Part shown: positions 17,579-25,937 of the stretch, piece by piece
Layout of the letters: every line of letters starts with the position of its first letter
Position numbering within the stretch: the stretch's first letter is position 1
Origin: Desulfonatronum thiodismutans
Lineage (GTDB): Bacteria > Desulfobacterota > Desulfovibrionia > Desulfovibrionales > Desulfonatronaceae
NCBI RefSeq assembly: GCF_000717475.1
Contig: NZ_JPIK01000026.1
Location: 1-62,828, forward strand
DNA: 62,828 nucleotides
Direction of reading: 5' to 3'
Translations under genes and position numbers: made by a program
Notes under the pieces: generated by a model
The model's input: the letters and a program-made list of their open reading frames with translations, nothing else
What the model was told of the DNA's origin: nothing
Databases searched by the model: none

Positions 17579-18862
17579 TCAATCATGGCGGGAATGCTCC
17601 GTGTCAGTTTTCTTTTTGGGAAAGGCCCGTTTGCGTTTCAGGTCGTAGCGGCGGTAGGTGCCGTCGTCCATTTCCTTGGAAATGACCTTTTTGAACAAGT
17701 TGCCCATGCGCAGTTGGGGGCCGCCTTCGGCGTAAAACGTATCCCAGGCATAATGAAAGAGGTCCTGCAGGGTGTCCGGGGACATTTGCTTGGGCTGAAA
17801 AACCACCTTGTCGCAGGTGTAGTCAAGCCAGTTGTTGCTGATGATGCGGTGCTGCTTTTCGAACATCTCCCGGATGGGGGTGTGCGGGAACGGGGTCAGG
17901 ATCGTGAACTCGGCCATGTCCAGTTCCACTTCCAGAAGAAAGTCCACCATCCGTTTGATGTAGGATTCGTCGTGATCGTCCAGACCCAGCAGAATGGTGC
18001 CTTCGATGCCGATGTCGTGGTCCTTGAGCATCGTGATCCGTTCCCGAATGGTTTTTGAGTCGTCGATCACCGCCTGGTACACGTACCAGCAGCCGGCCTG
18101 GGCCGCGAGGTCGAGGATTTCCGGGTCGTACATGATGGGATGGGAAATCCATTTGCGCTTCAAGGGGATCATGGCCGTGAACAGGTCCTTCAGCCATTCC
18201 CGGTCCTGGGCCAGGGAATTGTCCACGAAGAACAGCCGGTTGTTGGCGATGGATTCCATTTCCGCGATGACCTTGTGAATGGGGCGCGGCCGGAAGGACT
18301 TGCCGCCCAGGTACGCCACGCAGCAGGGCATGCAGTTGAATTTGCAGCCACGGGAGGCGTGGAGCAAGTCCACCATCTGGACGCCGCGATAGTTGTACAG
18401 GTCGCGTTTCAGAATGGTGCGCCGGGCCGTCCCCGCCAGAGAGATGTCCGGAGGTGCGCCGAGATAGTCATAGACGGGGCGTAGACGGCTTTCTTTTGCG
18501 TCCCGGATCACCTCGGCGAAGCGGCCTTCCACTTCGCCCAGAAAGAGCGAGTCCGCGTGTCGGGCCGCTTCCTCGGCATGGAGCATGGTCCCGATGCCGC
18601 CCATGATCACCGGCACGCCCAGCTCCCGGTAGCGGTCCGCGATGGCCAGAGCCCCGGGCAGTTGACAGGTGAGCATTACCGACAGGGCCGCCAGATCCGT
18701 GGAGGCGTCAAAGTTCAGGGGCTCCAGATTTTCGTCCGTGAATGTGATCTCCACGTCCTCGGGGACTTCCGCCGCGAACACCACCGGCCCGTGAGGCGGC
18801 AGGTGGAACTCGGTCTGGCGTTCGAGCTTGGGCCATTTGGGGTAGATCAGATGCATGCGCAT
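17579..18862 (-). CDS. Radical SAM enzyme 3 (B12-binding family)
   Basis: This 427-residue protein starts with a short IYPKWPKL motif. A Rossmann-like domain (about 20-120: ALSVMLTCQLPGA, PVIMGGIGT, LFLGEVEG) precedes the cluster Cys173, Cys177, Cys180 in ASRGCKFNCMPCC and IFFVDNSLAQDREWL-like barrel strands. The extra Cys181 is unusual. Several ATGs are possible; 18862 is used for its weak upstream AGAAG, leaving a 16-base overlap with the thioesterase gene. It is the first translated of the three enzymes. Confidence 0.85.
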   Translation of the reverse strand: MRMHLIYPKWPKLERQTEFHLPPHGPVVFAAEVPEDVEITFTDENLEPLNFDASTDLAALSVMLTCQLPGALAIADRYRELGVPVIMGGIGTMLHAEEAARHADSLFLGEVEGRFAEVIRDAKESRLRPVYDYLGAPPDISLAGTARRTILKRDLYNYRGVQMVDLLHASRGCKFNCMPCCVAYLGGKSFRPRPIHKVIAEMESIANNRLFFVDNSLAQDREWLKDLFTAMIPLKRKWISHPIMYDPEILDLAAQAGCWYVYQAVIDDSKTIRERITMLKDHDIGIEGTILLGLDDHDESYIKRMVDFLLEVELDMAEFTILTPFPHTPIREMFEKQHRIISNNWLDYTCDKVVFQPKQMSPDTLQDLFHYAWDTFYAEGGPQLRMGNLFKKVISKEMDDGTYRRYDLKRKRAFPKKKTDTEHSRHD

Positions 18863-19317
18863 GGTTCTTCTCGTTTCCATTGGTCGCAGAAGGCTTCGAA
18901 AAAAGGAGGCAGGGCAATGAGCACGTTCATGTTCAGGTCCAGGAGCATCTGCACGGTATAGCCCGTGGTGGCGATTTCCCCAGCGCCGTTGCGGACCACG
19001 TATTCGGTGTTGATCCGCGCGGACTCCGAAAAATGCTGGATTCCTTCCACGGTAAACTCTTCGCCGAAGCGCAGGGGCTGGTGGTAGTCCACGTGCATCA
19101 TCTTGATGGGCGTGACCACGCCGTGCTCGTAGAAGACCATGTAGCCGATTCCGTATTTGTCGCCCAGGGCCATGCGCGCGTCCTCGAAAAAACTGGGATA
19201 GCGGCCATGCCAGACAATGCCCAGCGGGTCCACTTCCTCGAAGCGCACCCGTCGTGAACAGACGGCTCGCAAGGGCTCGGGATGGCCGTTCTGTTTTGGG
19301 AAATACGGTTTGCGCAT
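18847..19317 (-). CDS. Hot-dog acyl thioesterase (4HBT/YbgC-like)
   Basis: This 156-residue protein has the 4-hydroxybenzoyl-CoA thioesterase signature RFEEVDPLGIVWHGRYPSFF with catalytic Asp30, which is also found in the ApeK-type thioesterase of aryl polyene clusters. It probably edits or releases the chain from ACP. It overlaps the radical SAM 3 gene and lies four bases past the dehydratase gene, so they are co-translated. Confidence 0.9.
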   Translation of the reverse strand: MRKPYFPKQNGHPEPLRAVCSRRVRFEEVDPLGIVWHGRYPSFFEDARMALGDKYGIGYMVFYEHGVVTPIKMMHVDYHQPLRFGEEFTVEGIQHFSESARINTEYVVRNGAGEIATTGYTVQMLLDLNMNVLIALPPFFEAFCDQWKREEPCACI

Positions 19318-19321
19318 GGTT

Positions 19322-19735
19322 TTATCCGTCCGTGGGGTCGCTTGGTTCAGAGGTGTAGGCCAAGGAAAAGGTCAGGGTGTACGCCGCGGCCTGTTGCTGG
19401 TCCACGGTCAAGGCGACGTCGAACGCTCCTCCATCCGGGCCGCGCCTGGAGCATTGGGCCGTAATGGTTTCTCCGGGCTTCAATTTTCGCAGGAACTTGG
19501 CCCGGGTTACGGTTTTCAATCGACAAGGGCCGGTTTCCCTCGCTGGAAAGGATTGGGCCAGGACAACGCCGATTCCGATCTGGACCACGGCCGGCAGAAT
19601 CGGCTCTCCTGGAAAGTGCCCGTCGAAACCGACGAAATCGGGCGGGAAGGAGAAGTTCTGACGGATGGCCTGGTCGGTCTCCCAGGTGGCCGCCCCTAAC
19701 CGGGCGGCCAGAATGCCGTCGCGGATCGTGTTCAT
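19322..19735 (-). CDS. Hot-dog dehydratase (FabZ/ApeI-like)
   Basis: This 137-residue protein has the FabA/FabZ signature FVGFDGHFPGEPILPAVVQI, with catalytic His40. The second catalytic acid usually about 14 residues later (FabZ Glu) is not obvious, as in ApeI/ApeP-type subunits that act as dimers. It removes water from 3-hydroxyacyl-ACP. Its start overlaps the lipoprotein gene stop by four bases. Confidence 0.85.
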   Translation of the reverse strand: MNTIRDGILAARLGAATWETDQAIRQNFSFPPDFVGFDGHFPGEPILPAVVQIGIGVVLAQSFPARETGPCRLKTVTRAKFLRKLKPGETITAQCSRRGPDGGAFDVALTVDQQQAAAYTLTFSLAYTSEPSDPTDG

Positions 19736-20466
19736 GGCTCAAAGACCTCATGCAGGATAATGGTCAATACGTAGCCGGCTCGGTGGTCCTGGTAGACAAT
19801 CCGCCCGGGCAACGTGATGTCGTTCATAAGGGAATAGTCGTCAAGGTCAATCTCCCAGCGTTGATCCGGGCTCCAGACGCGGCGGACCGGCTCTCCAGGC
19901 GGGGAGCATTCAAGGACAAGATTTCCATCTCCAGTGTGATCGGCCAGAATCACGGAGCCAGGTCCGACAAAGGCCTGGGCCGTTTCCATTTCAGGATACG
20001 TCAAGAAGACCCGCCGGACGCTCTGGGCGACCTGCCGCGCCAGCAGTTCCCGAGCCGGTCCCAGGACCGGGGCCAGAAGGTGAACTTCGTGCACATCCCC
20101 GCCCACCGTCAAATCAAAAAGCTTGATCCCGATCTCCGACAAACCGAGAAGTCGAACCTGCTTCCGCTGGCCGTCCAGCAGCATGATCCCCTGCATGACC
20201 TGAACCCGTTCACCAGCTTTCCAGATTACGGTCTGGCGTAAATGCAGGGTGCCTGCCTCCAGGGCGGAAAACGGGTGGGCGCAGGTAATGTGGGTTCCAG
20301 AAGGCAGCGGCGAAAAATTCGCTGGCGGGGTGTACGGCTTGGCGCAACCGGCAAAGATCGACAGGAGAGCCAGCAAAATGAGCAAAAGGGGTCGCTTTTC
20401 AATCCAATATTTACAGCGTCCGGCTTTCAAGAACAAAATATCGAACAGCATGATGGCCGGATGCAT
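19732..20466 (-). CDS. DUF3261-like outer-membrane lipoprotein
   Basis: This 244-residue protein has a hydrophobic signal (LLLILLALLSIFAGC) with a lipobox-like FAGC, then a beta-rich domain resembling DUF3261 lipoproteins (ApeN-like) that accompany LolA-like and MMPL proteins. The N-terminal 26 residues before the signal (MHPAIMLFDILFLKAGR...) are unusual, and no good Shine-Dalgarno is seen; the natural start may be lower. Its ATG follows the VapC stop by one base, so the inserted toxin-antitoxin pair may have altered this 5' end. Confidence 0.75.
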   Translation of the reverse strand: MHPAIMLFDILFLKAGRCKYWIEKRPLLLILLALLSIFAGCAKPYTPPANFSPLPSGTHITCAHPFSALEAGTLHLRQTVIWKAGERVQVMQGIMLLDGQRKQVRLLGLSEIGIKLFDLTVGGDVHEVHLLAPVLGPARELLARQVAQSVRRVFLTYPEMETAQAFVGPGSVILADHTGDGNLVLECSPPGEPVRRVWSPDQRWEIDLDDYSLMNDITLPGRIVYQDHRAGYVLTIILHEVFEP

Positions 20467-20467
20467 G

Positions 20468-20878
20468 TTACGAGTCTCGCAAGGATATAGTCTTTATCTC
20501 CTTGATCTTGAACATCGGTTTTGTCGGTTTTTCTCCAGATATGAATTCGTCGGCCCCGGCATCTATGGCCGTGGCAATGTGAATTGCATCCATTGCGGCG
20601 AGGCCGTATCGTTGAGCAAGGTCTTGAGCGGACTTCAACACATTTGTCTTCCATGGGCATTGATCCGCATGCGCAAAAATGGCTTCATAAAAAGCTCTTT
20701 CCCGATGTTCTTCTTGAAATATCGCTTTTGGCATGATTTCCAGCCACAAAGCTTCACTTACAATGAGCATTCGGAACGGGTCATCCAGGATGCTCAATGC
20801 CTTCTCAGCGACCTCATCCTTGCCACGCCAAGCTGCGATGAGCAGGTTGGCATCGACATATGTTCGCCGCTTATTCAT
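20468..20878 (-). CDS. PIN-domain toxin (VapC-like) inside the cluster
   Basis: This 136-residue protein has PIN-fold acidic residues: YVDANLLIAAW (first Asp), SEALWLEI (Glu) and LAAMDAIHIATAIDAGAD (Asp pair). Such proteins cleave RNA and are held in check by the upstream antitoxin. It overlaps the antitoxin stop by eight bases and is wedged between the MMPL exporter and DUF3261 lipoprotein genes of the lipid cluster in the same direction. Confidence 0.85.
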   Translation of the reverse strand: MNKRRTYVDANLLIAAWRGKDEVAEKALSILDDPFRMLIVSEALWLEIMPKAIFQEEHRERAFYEAIFAHADQCPWKTNVLKSAQDLAQRYGLAAMDAIHIATAIDAGADEFISGEKPTKPMFKIKEIKTISLRDS

Positions 20879-21143
20879 CCGTCAGTCCTCCACGGCGGCG
20901 GCGGACCTCTTCATTGATTTCATCCCAGTTCAGGAGTCTTCCTCCCTGCTGAACATATTCTTCTCGTGCCTTTAAGAGCTTGCGGCCGAGTTCCGACTTG
21001 GGGGAGAAGCGACGTGCATGCGAGTTCTCTTGGACCGCTTCTACCGTAACGCGGATGGCGCTGCCGATCGGCAAGGAGGTTGGCAAGTTAAAACAAAGTT
21101 CATGTTTCGGAGATACAATGGTTTCGAAGGTAAGCTCGGTCAT
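20871..21143 (-). CDS. Antitoxin partner of the cluster PIN toxin
   Basis: This 90-residue protein begins MTELTFETIVSP. Its N-terminal strand-rich part is followed by an acidic, helical C-terminus (REEYVQQGGRLLNWDEINEEV) ending in arginines, typical of antitoxins that wrap a PIN toxin. The start at 21143 is chosen because a preceding in-frame ATG gives an unlikely leader. It precedes vapC with an eight-base overlap. Confidence 0.75.
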   Translation of the reverse strand: MTELTFETIVSPKHELCFNLPTSLPIGSAIRVTVEAVQENSHARRFSPKSELGRKLLKAREEYVQQGGRLLNWDEINEEVRRRRGGLTDE

Positions 21144-21175
21144 AAACTGCCTCCCGATGGAATTCAGATGCAAGG

Positions 21176-23692
21176 CTACAACTCATCATGCTTCATACGC
21201 AACTTATGATCTGGTGTGGTATTTTTCATGTTCGTTGAAGGTGGCGGCTCCAGACTCGGCACCACGAACAGGGCCGCCGGGATCGCGGCGGCGATGCCGA
21301 TGAGCACGGTCAGGCCGATGGAGTGCAGGGCTGGATGGTCGGCCAGGACCAGGGCTCCGAAGCCGAGCAGGGTGGTCAGGCCGGAGACCAACACGGCCCA
21401 TTCCGTGTCCAGGGCCGTGTCCAGGCCCGTGCCCAAGTCAGTTCCCAGGCTGTTTCTTTGCGTGTCGTGACGCATGGCCATGAAGATGCCGTAGTCCACG
21501 CCCAGCCCCAGCACCAGGAAGGTGGCCGCGACGGAGTAGAGATTAAAGGGAATGTTCAGAAGTGTCACGACAACGATCAGGGCCGACAATCCGGCCAGTG
21601 CCGGCGTCAGGGCCTGGAGCATTCGCCGCGGGTCGCGGAACAAAATCGCGGTCATCAGAACCACGAAGACCCCCGCGGCCAGCAGAAAGCGGGTCATGTC
21701 CCGGTGCAGGGCGGCGGCGATGTGTTGGCCTAGGAGGGTCTGGGATACCAGTCGGGTTTCGGAAGGCAGAAGGGCGTGGAGTGCGGGCTCGTCGGGAATC
21801 AACGTGAGGATGGCCGTGCGCCCATGGTCCCGAACAACGAGCATGTCGATCAAATCTCCCATTCCCAGGTCGAGGAGGAGGTCGCCGTTCACCCGGCGCG
21901 GCTCGGTCTGAAGAAAATCGAAAAACGGGGCAAAGGCCTGGGGGGCGAACCCCAGTTCGGCGCTTTCCCTGGCCATGATCTCTTGCAGCTCGGTTTTTCG
22001 TTGCGCCCAGAAATCCGTCCAGCGTTGGATGGAATAATCCTGCACCGAGCCCGGCGGCAACAACGGAGCCAGGCTGACTACGGGCGTGCCCGGGGCCGCT
22101 TTTTCCAGAAAGGCATGCTGGGCATGGGCCGTTTGCAACGCATTATCCAAGGTATCGCCCTGGGCGACAAGCATGGCCAGGTTGCGAATTCCGCTCCAGG
22201 ACTCCGTGACGACCCGTTCGGCCTGAGCCAGTTCCTCGGGGACCATGCTCAGGGCCTGCAGGCGTCCGTCGAAATGAATCGAGGGCCAGCAGAGCACGGC
22301 GGCCACCAGCAGGGCGACGAACGCCGAGATCGCCGGTCCGCGGCGAGTCGGCCATGAGGCCAAATGCGCCAATGGTCGCTCTGGCGTGGACTGATGCCGC
22401 TTGTCTCGGCGCAGCAGCAAAACCGGCAGGACCGTCAGGGACAAAAGCATGGCCGCGCTCAGGCCGGAAACCGTGAACAGAGCCAACTGGCGCTGTCCCG
22501 GCAGGCTGGAGAACAAGAGCAGGCTGAACACTCCGGCGGTGGTCAGCCAGCAGAACAGGATCGGCTTGGCCAGCAGGGCCAGGGTTTGGGCCGGATCGGC
22601 CCCGCGGCGCAGCCCGTACCAGACATGCAGCCCGTAATCCACGGCCAGGCCCATGAGCACGGCCCCGAAGCCCAGCGTGATGCCGGAGAGAGGGTTGCCG
22701 GTGGCGGCCACGGCCGCCACTCCGGCCAGCATGGCGACAAGGGGCGTGGCGTAGGCGAAGACGGCCCTCCAGGAGCGCAGAAACAGAACGAACAGGGCCA
22801 GAATGCCCAGGGCCGAGACGGGCAGCACCACGGCCAGATCCCGCTGGATGGCTTGGGCGTTGGCCGCGGTATAGGCGTGGCCGCTGATCACGAAGGCCCG
22901 TATCGGGCTCGAAAGATTATCCGAAAAGGAACCAGAAGACGCATCCGCTAACGTCACGGCCAGCACGGCATCCAGGGCCGCCAGCATGTCTCGGGAGCCT
23001 CGGGCGTCGGTCATGGCTACCGGTGTGTCCAGGATAATCAATGCTCCGGGTTGCTCTGGGTTCAGGAAAATGCCTTCATCCGGATTCGACATGGCGAAGC
23101 CGTCGCCGAGAATGTCCAGGGAAGAAAGCTTTTCCCAAATCAGATTCCGCAATCCCAGCGGGTCCGAGCTGATCAGCCCCTTCATGCCGAGACCCTGCAA
23201 CCCCAGGAGCGTCTCGCGGGCTTCCTCCAGGGCGTGATGCACGGATTCCGGTTGGATCAACGCTTCGATGCGTTTCAGGTCGGATGGCGTGGAAAGCGCC
23301 GGGAGCAGGGAAAGAAACTGATCAGCCTTATCCAGAACGTCCAACTGTTCTCTTGCGTGGTCTGGCCCGATGAACCAGGGTGGACCGGCGGCGGTCCTGA
23401 TATCTTGAGCCGCCCGCTCCAGCTTTTCCAGATCGACAAGTCCGGACCGTCCCGGGGCCGGTTCCAGGATCACGAGCACCTTGGACAGTAACGGGGCATG
23501 GCCCAGCAGGCGGACATCCTCGGCCAGGCCGGAGCCGTCGTCGGGCAGCATGGCCTCGATGTCCTCCGTCAAAGTGGCTTGGCGCAGAAAAAAAAGCCCC
23601 ACGAACAGGCAGCCCGCGAGAAGCAGGAGCACGATGGATTTATGGGACAATAAAACGGTGAAAAGGCGCACCGTGGCTGGAGTTCGCGCCAT
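21176..23692 (-). CDS. MMPL/RND-family exporter (ApeM-like)
   Basis: This 838-residue inner-membrane protein has two repeats, each with one helix, a large periplasmic loop (about 30-260 and 430-625) and five helices. SGITLGFGAVLMGLAVDYGLHVWYG and its second copy VAATFLVLGLGVDYGIFMAMRHD are the signature GxxxDYG helices that relay protons. It moves the finished lipid or its precursor across the periplasm with the LolA-like and lipoprotein partners. The ATG at 23692 sits four bases past the LolA stop. Confidence 0.92.
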   Translation of the reverse strand: MARTPATVRLFTVLLSHKSIVLLLLAGCLFVGLFFLRQATLTEDIEAMLPDDGSGLAEDVRLLGHAPLLSKVLVILEPAPGRSGLVDLEKLERAAQDIRTAAGPPWFIGPDHAREQLDVLDKADQFLSLLPALSTPSDLKRIEALIQPESVHHALEEARETLLGLQGLGMKGLISSDPLGLRNLIWEKLSSLDILGDGFAMSNPDEGIFLNPEQPGALIILDTPVAMTDARGSRDMLAALDAVLAVTLADASSGSFSDNLSSPIRAFVISGHAYTAANAQAIQRDLAVVLPVSALGILALFVLFLRSWRAVFAYATPLVAMLAGVAAVAATGNPLSGITLGFGAVLMGLAVDYGLHVWYGLRRGADPAQTLALLAKPILFCWLTTAGVFSLLLFSSLPGQRQLALFTVSGLSAAMLLSLTVLPVLLLRRDKRHQSTPERPLAHLASWPTRRGPAISAFVALLVAAVLCWPSIHFDGRLQALSMVPEELAQAERVVTESWSGIRNLAMLVAQGDTLDNALQTAHAQHAFLEKAAPGTPVVSLAPLLPPGSVQDYSIQRWTDFWAQRKTELQEIMARESAELGFAPQAFAPFFDFLQTEPRRVNGDLLLDLGMGDLIDMLVVRDHGRTAILTLIPDEPALHALLPSETRLVSQTLLGQHIAAALHRDMTRFLLAAGVFVVLMTAILFRDPRRMLQALTPALAGLSALIVVVTLLNIPFNLYSVAATFLVLGLGVDYGIFMAMRHDTQRNSLGTDLGTGLDTALDTEWAVLVSGLTTLLGFGALVLADHPALHSIGLTVLIGIAAAIPAALFVVPSLEPPPSTNMKNTTPDHKLRMKHDEL

Positions 23693-23696
23693 GATT

Positions 23697-24338
23697 CTAG
23701 AACAGTCCCGGGGAAACGTTCTCATTGACGCGGACGTTGAAGAAGCGGATGCGGGTGGTGTCGCCGTCGGGTTCGAAGAGCACGATCTCCTGAAGATGGG
23801 TTTCGTCCCGGTCAAAGGAGACCTGGACGCGCTGGAGGACCGCCGCGAGCTGCCGGACTTTGGGCAGGAGTTCCAGGGTAAGCGGGGTTGTCTCCAGTAC
23901 GGCAAGGGTGAAGGACGCTTCCAGTTTCTCGGTATCCATGGTTGACCAGGCCAGCATCTGGTCCACGATCACCGAGAGGATCGGGTCCCGGGCCAGAGGG
24001 GAGGGGGCGGACACCCCGGAGTGCTCGTTCCAGCGCCGGACCTGTTCCCCGTCCGAGGCGAATCCAAAAGCGGAGGGCTCCTGATAGGCCCAGTGAATTT
24101 TGCCGGGTTGCTCCACGGCGAAGACGCCCTTGGAAACAAAGGCTCGGTCGAACATGCTCAGGCGCTTTTCCTGCTCAAAATCCCCTTGGACCGATCGGGT
24201 GCCTTGGTGAATGACAGCCAGACGTTCCCGTAGGGCCGGCGTCAATTCCTTGAATTCGTCAGTCGCGGCGGTTGGGGCAAGTCCGAGAGACAGCAAGAGG
24301 AGCAGAAAACAGGACAAGGCCAGGCGGTGAACCGTCAT
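23697..24338 (-). CDS. LolA-like periplasmic carrier (ApeL-like)
   Basis: This 213-residue protein has a cleavable signal peptide (about 1-25, ending APTAATD). The mature part has LolA-type features: SVQGDFEQEKRLSMFDRAFVSKG, then PGKIHWAYQEPSAFGFASDGEQV. It is predicted to ferry the cluster lipid between membranes. Four-base overlap with the dehydratase gene upstream places it firmly in the operon. Confidence 0.88.
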   Translation of the reverse strand: MTVHRLALSCFLLLLLSLGLAPTAATDEFKELTPALRERLAVIHQGTRSVQGDFEQEKRLSMFDRAFVSKGVFAVEQPGKIHWAYQEPSAFGFASDGEQVRRWNEHSGVSAPSPLARDPILSVIVDQMLAWSTMDTEKLEASFTLAVLETTPLTLELLPKVRQLAAVLQRVQVSFDRDETHLQEIVLFEPDGDTTRIRFFNVRVNENVSPGLF

Positions 24339-24805
24339 GCCGGGCCTCCTTGCTCATCGCCGTCCGAAGCGATCCAGATTTTCAGTTCTCCCTGGGCCAA
24401 AAGGTCATCGTGACGACGTACCTCCGCGTCGATGATCACGAATCCGGCGAATTCTCCGGTGGGCCGGACCCCGACGGTCAGCCGGTCGCCGACTAAAACG
24501 CCCGGCTGGTTGGCTTCTGGACCGGGAAACGAGACTTTTTTCACCCCCACCAGATACCCCGTCCGTCCCGGACGCCCGGCCTGGAGATCAATGGAGCCGC
24601 TGACCGCGGCAAAGGCCTGGGCCATGAGTTCCACCACGGCCTCGGGGAGCAACGCGCCGTCCCGGTCCAGAAAAATATTGTCCGCCCGGATAACGGTCTC
24701 CGCCGTGCCCGAGCCGTCCGGCTCCACGGACAGGACCGTGTCGATCAGGCGCATGGGCCGCTGGTGGGGCATCAGGTCGGCGGCGGAGTGGGGGAGTTGG
24801 ATCAT
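24335..24805 (-). CDS. Hot-dog dehydratase (ApeP/FabZ-like)
   Basis: This 156-residue single hot-dog protein has the motif DLMPHQRPMRLIDTVL, with His14 in the catalytic position, and PEAVVELMAQAFAAVSG with Glu59 as the acid. The pattern matches ApeP-type 3-hydroxyacyl-ACP dehydratases. With the 19322 dehydratase it may form a heterodimer, as ApeI/ApeP do. It lies 50 bases past the SPASM gene. Confidence 0.85.
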   Translation of the reverse strand: MIQLPHSAADLMPHQRPMRLIDTVLSVEPDGSGTAETVIRADNIFLDRDGALLPEAVVELMAQAFAAVSGSIDLQAGRPGRTGYLVGVKKVSFPGPEANQPGVLVGDRLTVGVRPTGEFAGFVIIDAEVRRHDDLLAQGELKIWIASDGDEQGGPA

Positions 24806-24855
24806 GGGTGCGGTCCTTTCAGATTGGCCGGGAATATATCATGCACTTGGCTTGG

Positions 24856-25899
24856 TTATGAGTTGATCCGTTCCGGATTTCTCCAGCAAAGAGGGTCCGC
24901 GGCTAGGTAATCGCCGGTGTGTTGGTAGGCCATGCCTCGGCAACCGTAGCAGGAATGGTGGAACTCGCAGGTTTTACAGGCGCCTTTGATGGTTTCGCGG
25001 ATGTTGCGCAGGTCGCGGATCACCGGGCTTTGGTGGAGGATATCAGCGAGCTTGGCCGTGCGGATGTTGCCTACGGCGATGTCAACGCCCGGGCAGGGGA
25101 CGACGTCGCCGTGGACGGTTATCGTGCAGGTGTAGAAATGACGGTTGCAGGTCAGGCCGGCCACCGGGGGGCGGGGATCCCATTCCATATCGTAGCGGGT
25201 TTTGTCCAGGTCGGCCAGGGTTTGGAACAGGGCCTGGATTTCCTCGGGGGCGACGAGCAGTTCCGGGTACTGGCGGGCCCGGCCCTGGAGGGTGATGGTC
25301 TCGAAGTACGGGACCATGCCCTGGTCGCGAATCCAGGCCCACATGTCCGGCAATTCCGAGAGATTTTGGCGGCAGATCACGGTTTGCACACCCAGCGGCA
25401 GGTCCGGTCCGGGGTATCCCGCGTCGCGCAGATGGTGCAGCCCCTGGCGGATTTTCGCGAAGGTCCCGGGCTTGTCCGCCAGCACGTCCTGCACCTCCTC
25501 GCGCATGCTGTTCATCTTGATCACCGGACTGACTCCCAGGGCCATGAACTCCTTGGCCAGCTCGGCGGTGATCCGCGTGCCGTTGGTGAACAGATCAATG
25601 GCCGCTCCGCGCCGGTGGATATGTCGCAGGATGGCCAGGATGTCCGGATAAACCAACGGCTCTCCGCCGCCCAGGACGATGATCCGTCTGGCCCCCAGTT
25701 CCACGGCCTGATCCACGGCGTCCAGAATCTCCGACAGGGACAACTCCGCGTCCAGGGCCGTCCCGGAATCCGCATAGCAGTAAATGCACCGCAGATTGCA
25801 CGCCCTGGACAATTCCAGTTCCATGGACAATAAGCGTCCCGTTTGCTTGGCGTCTTCGATGTCTTCCGGGGAAAATTTACAGGAAAGGTTATTTTTCAT
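24856..25899 (-). CDS. SPASM-type radical SAM enzyme
   Basis: This 347-residue protein has the radical SAM cluster Cys34, Cys38, Cys41 (ACNLRCIYCYAD), the IIVLGGGEPL motif of the SAM site, and a C-terminal SPASM-like cysteine set (TCNRHFYTC, VVPCPG, GACKTCEFHHSCYGCRGM) for auxiliary clusters. Such enzymes modify peptides or small molecules; no precursor peptide is visible nearby. Alternative start: ATG at 25920, which lengthens it by seven residues. It is divergent from the AMP-ligase, 38 bases away, so promoters must overlap the two genes. Confidence 0.88.
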   Translation of the reverse strand: MKNNLSCKFSPEDIEDAKQTGRLLSMELELSRACNLRCIYCYADSGTALDAELSLSEILDAVDQAVELGARRIIVLGGGEPLVYPDILAILRHIHRRGAAIDLFTNGTRITAELAKEFMALGVSPVIKMNSMREEVQDVLADKPGTFAKIRQGLHHLRDAGYPGPDLPLGVQTVICRQNLSELPDMWAWIRDQGMVPYFETITLQGRARQYPELLVAPEEIQALFQTLADLDKTRYDMEWDPRPPVAGLTCNRHFYTCTITVHGDVVPCPGVDIAVGNIRTAKLADILHQSPVIRDLRNIRETIKGACKTCEFHHSCYGCRGMAYQHTGDYLAADPLCWRNPERINS

Positions 25900-25937
25900 G
25901 ACAAAAATCTTTACGCGCATCCACTGCGAGGCTCAGC

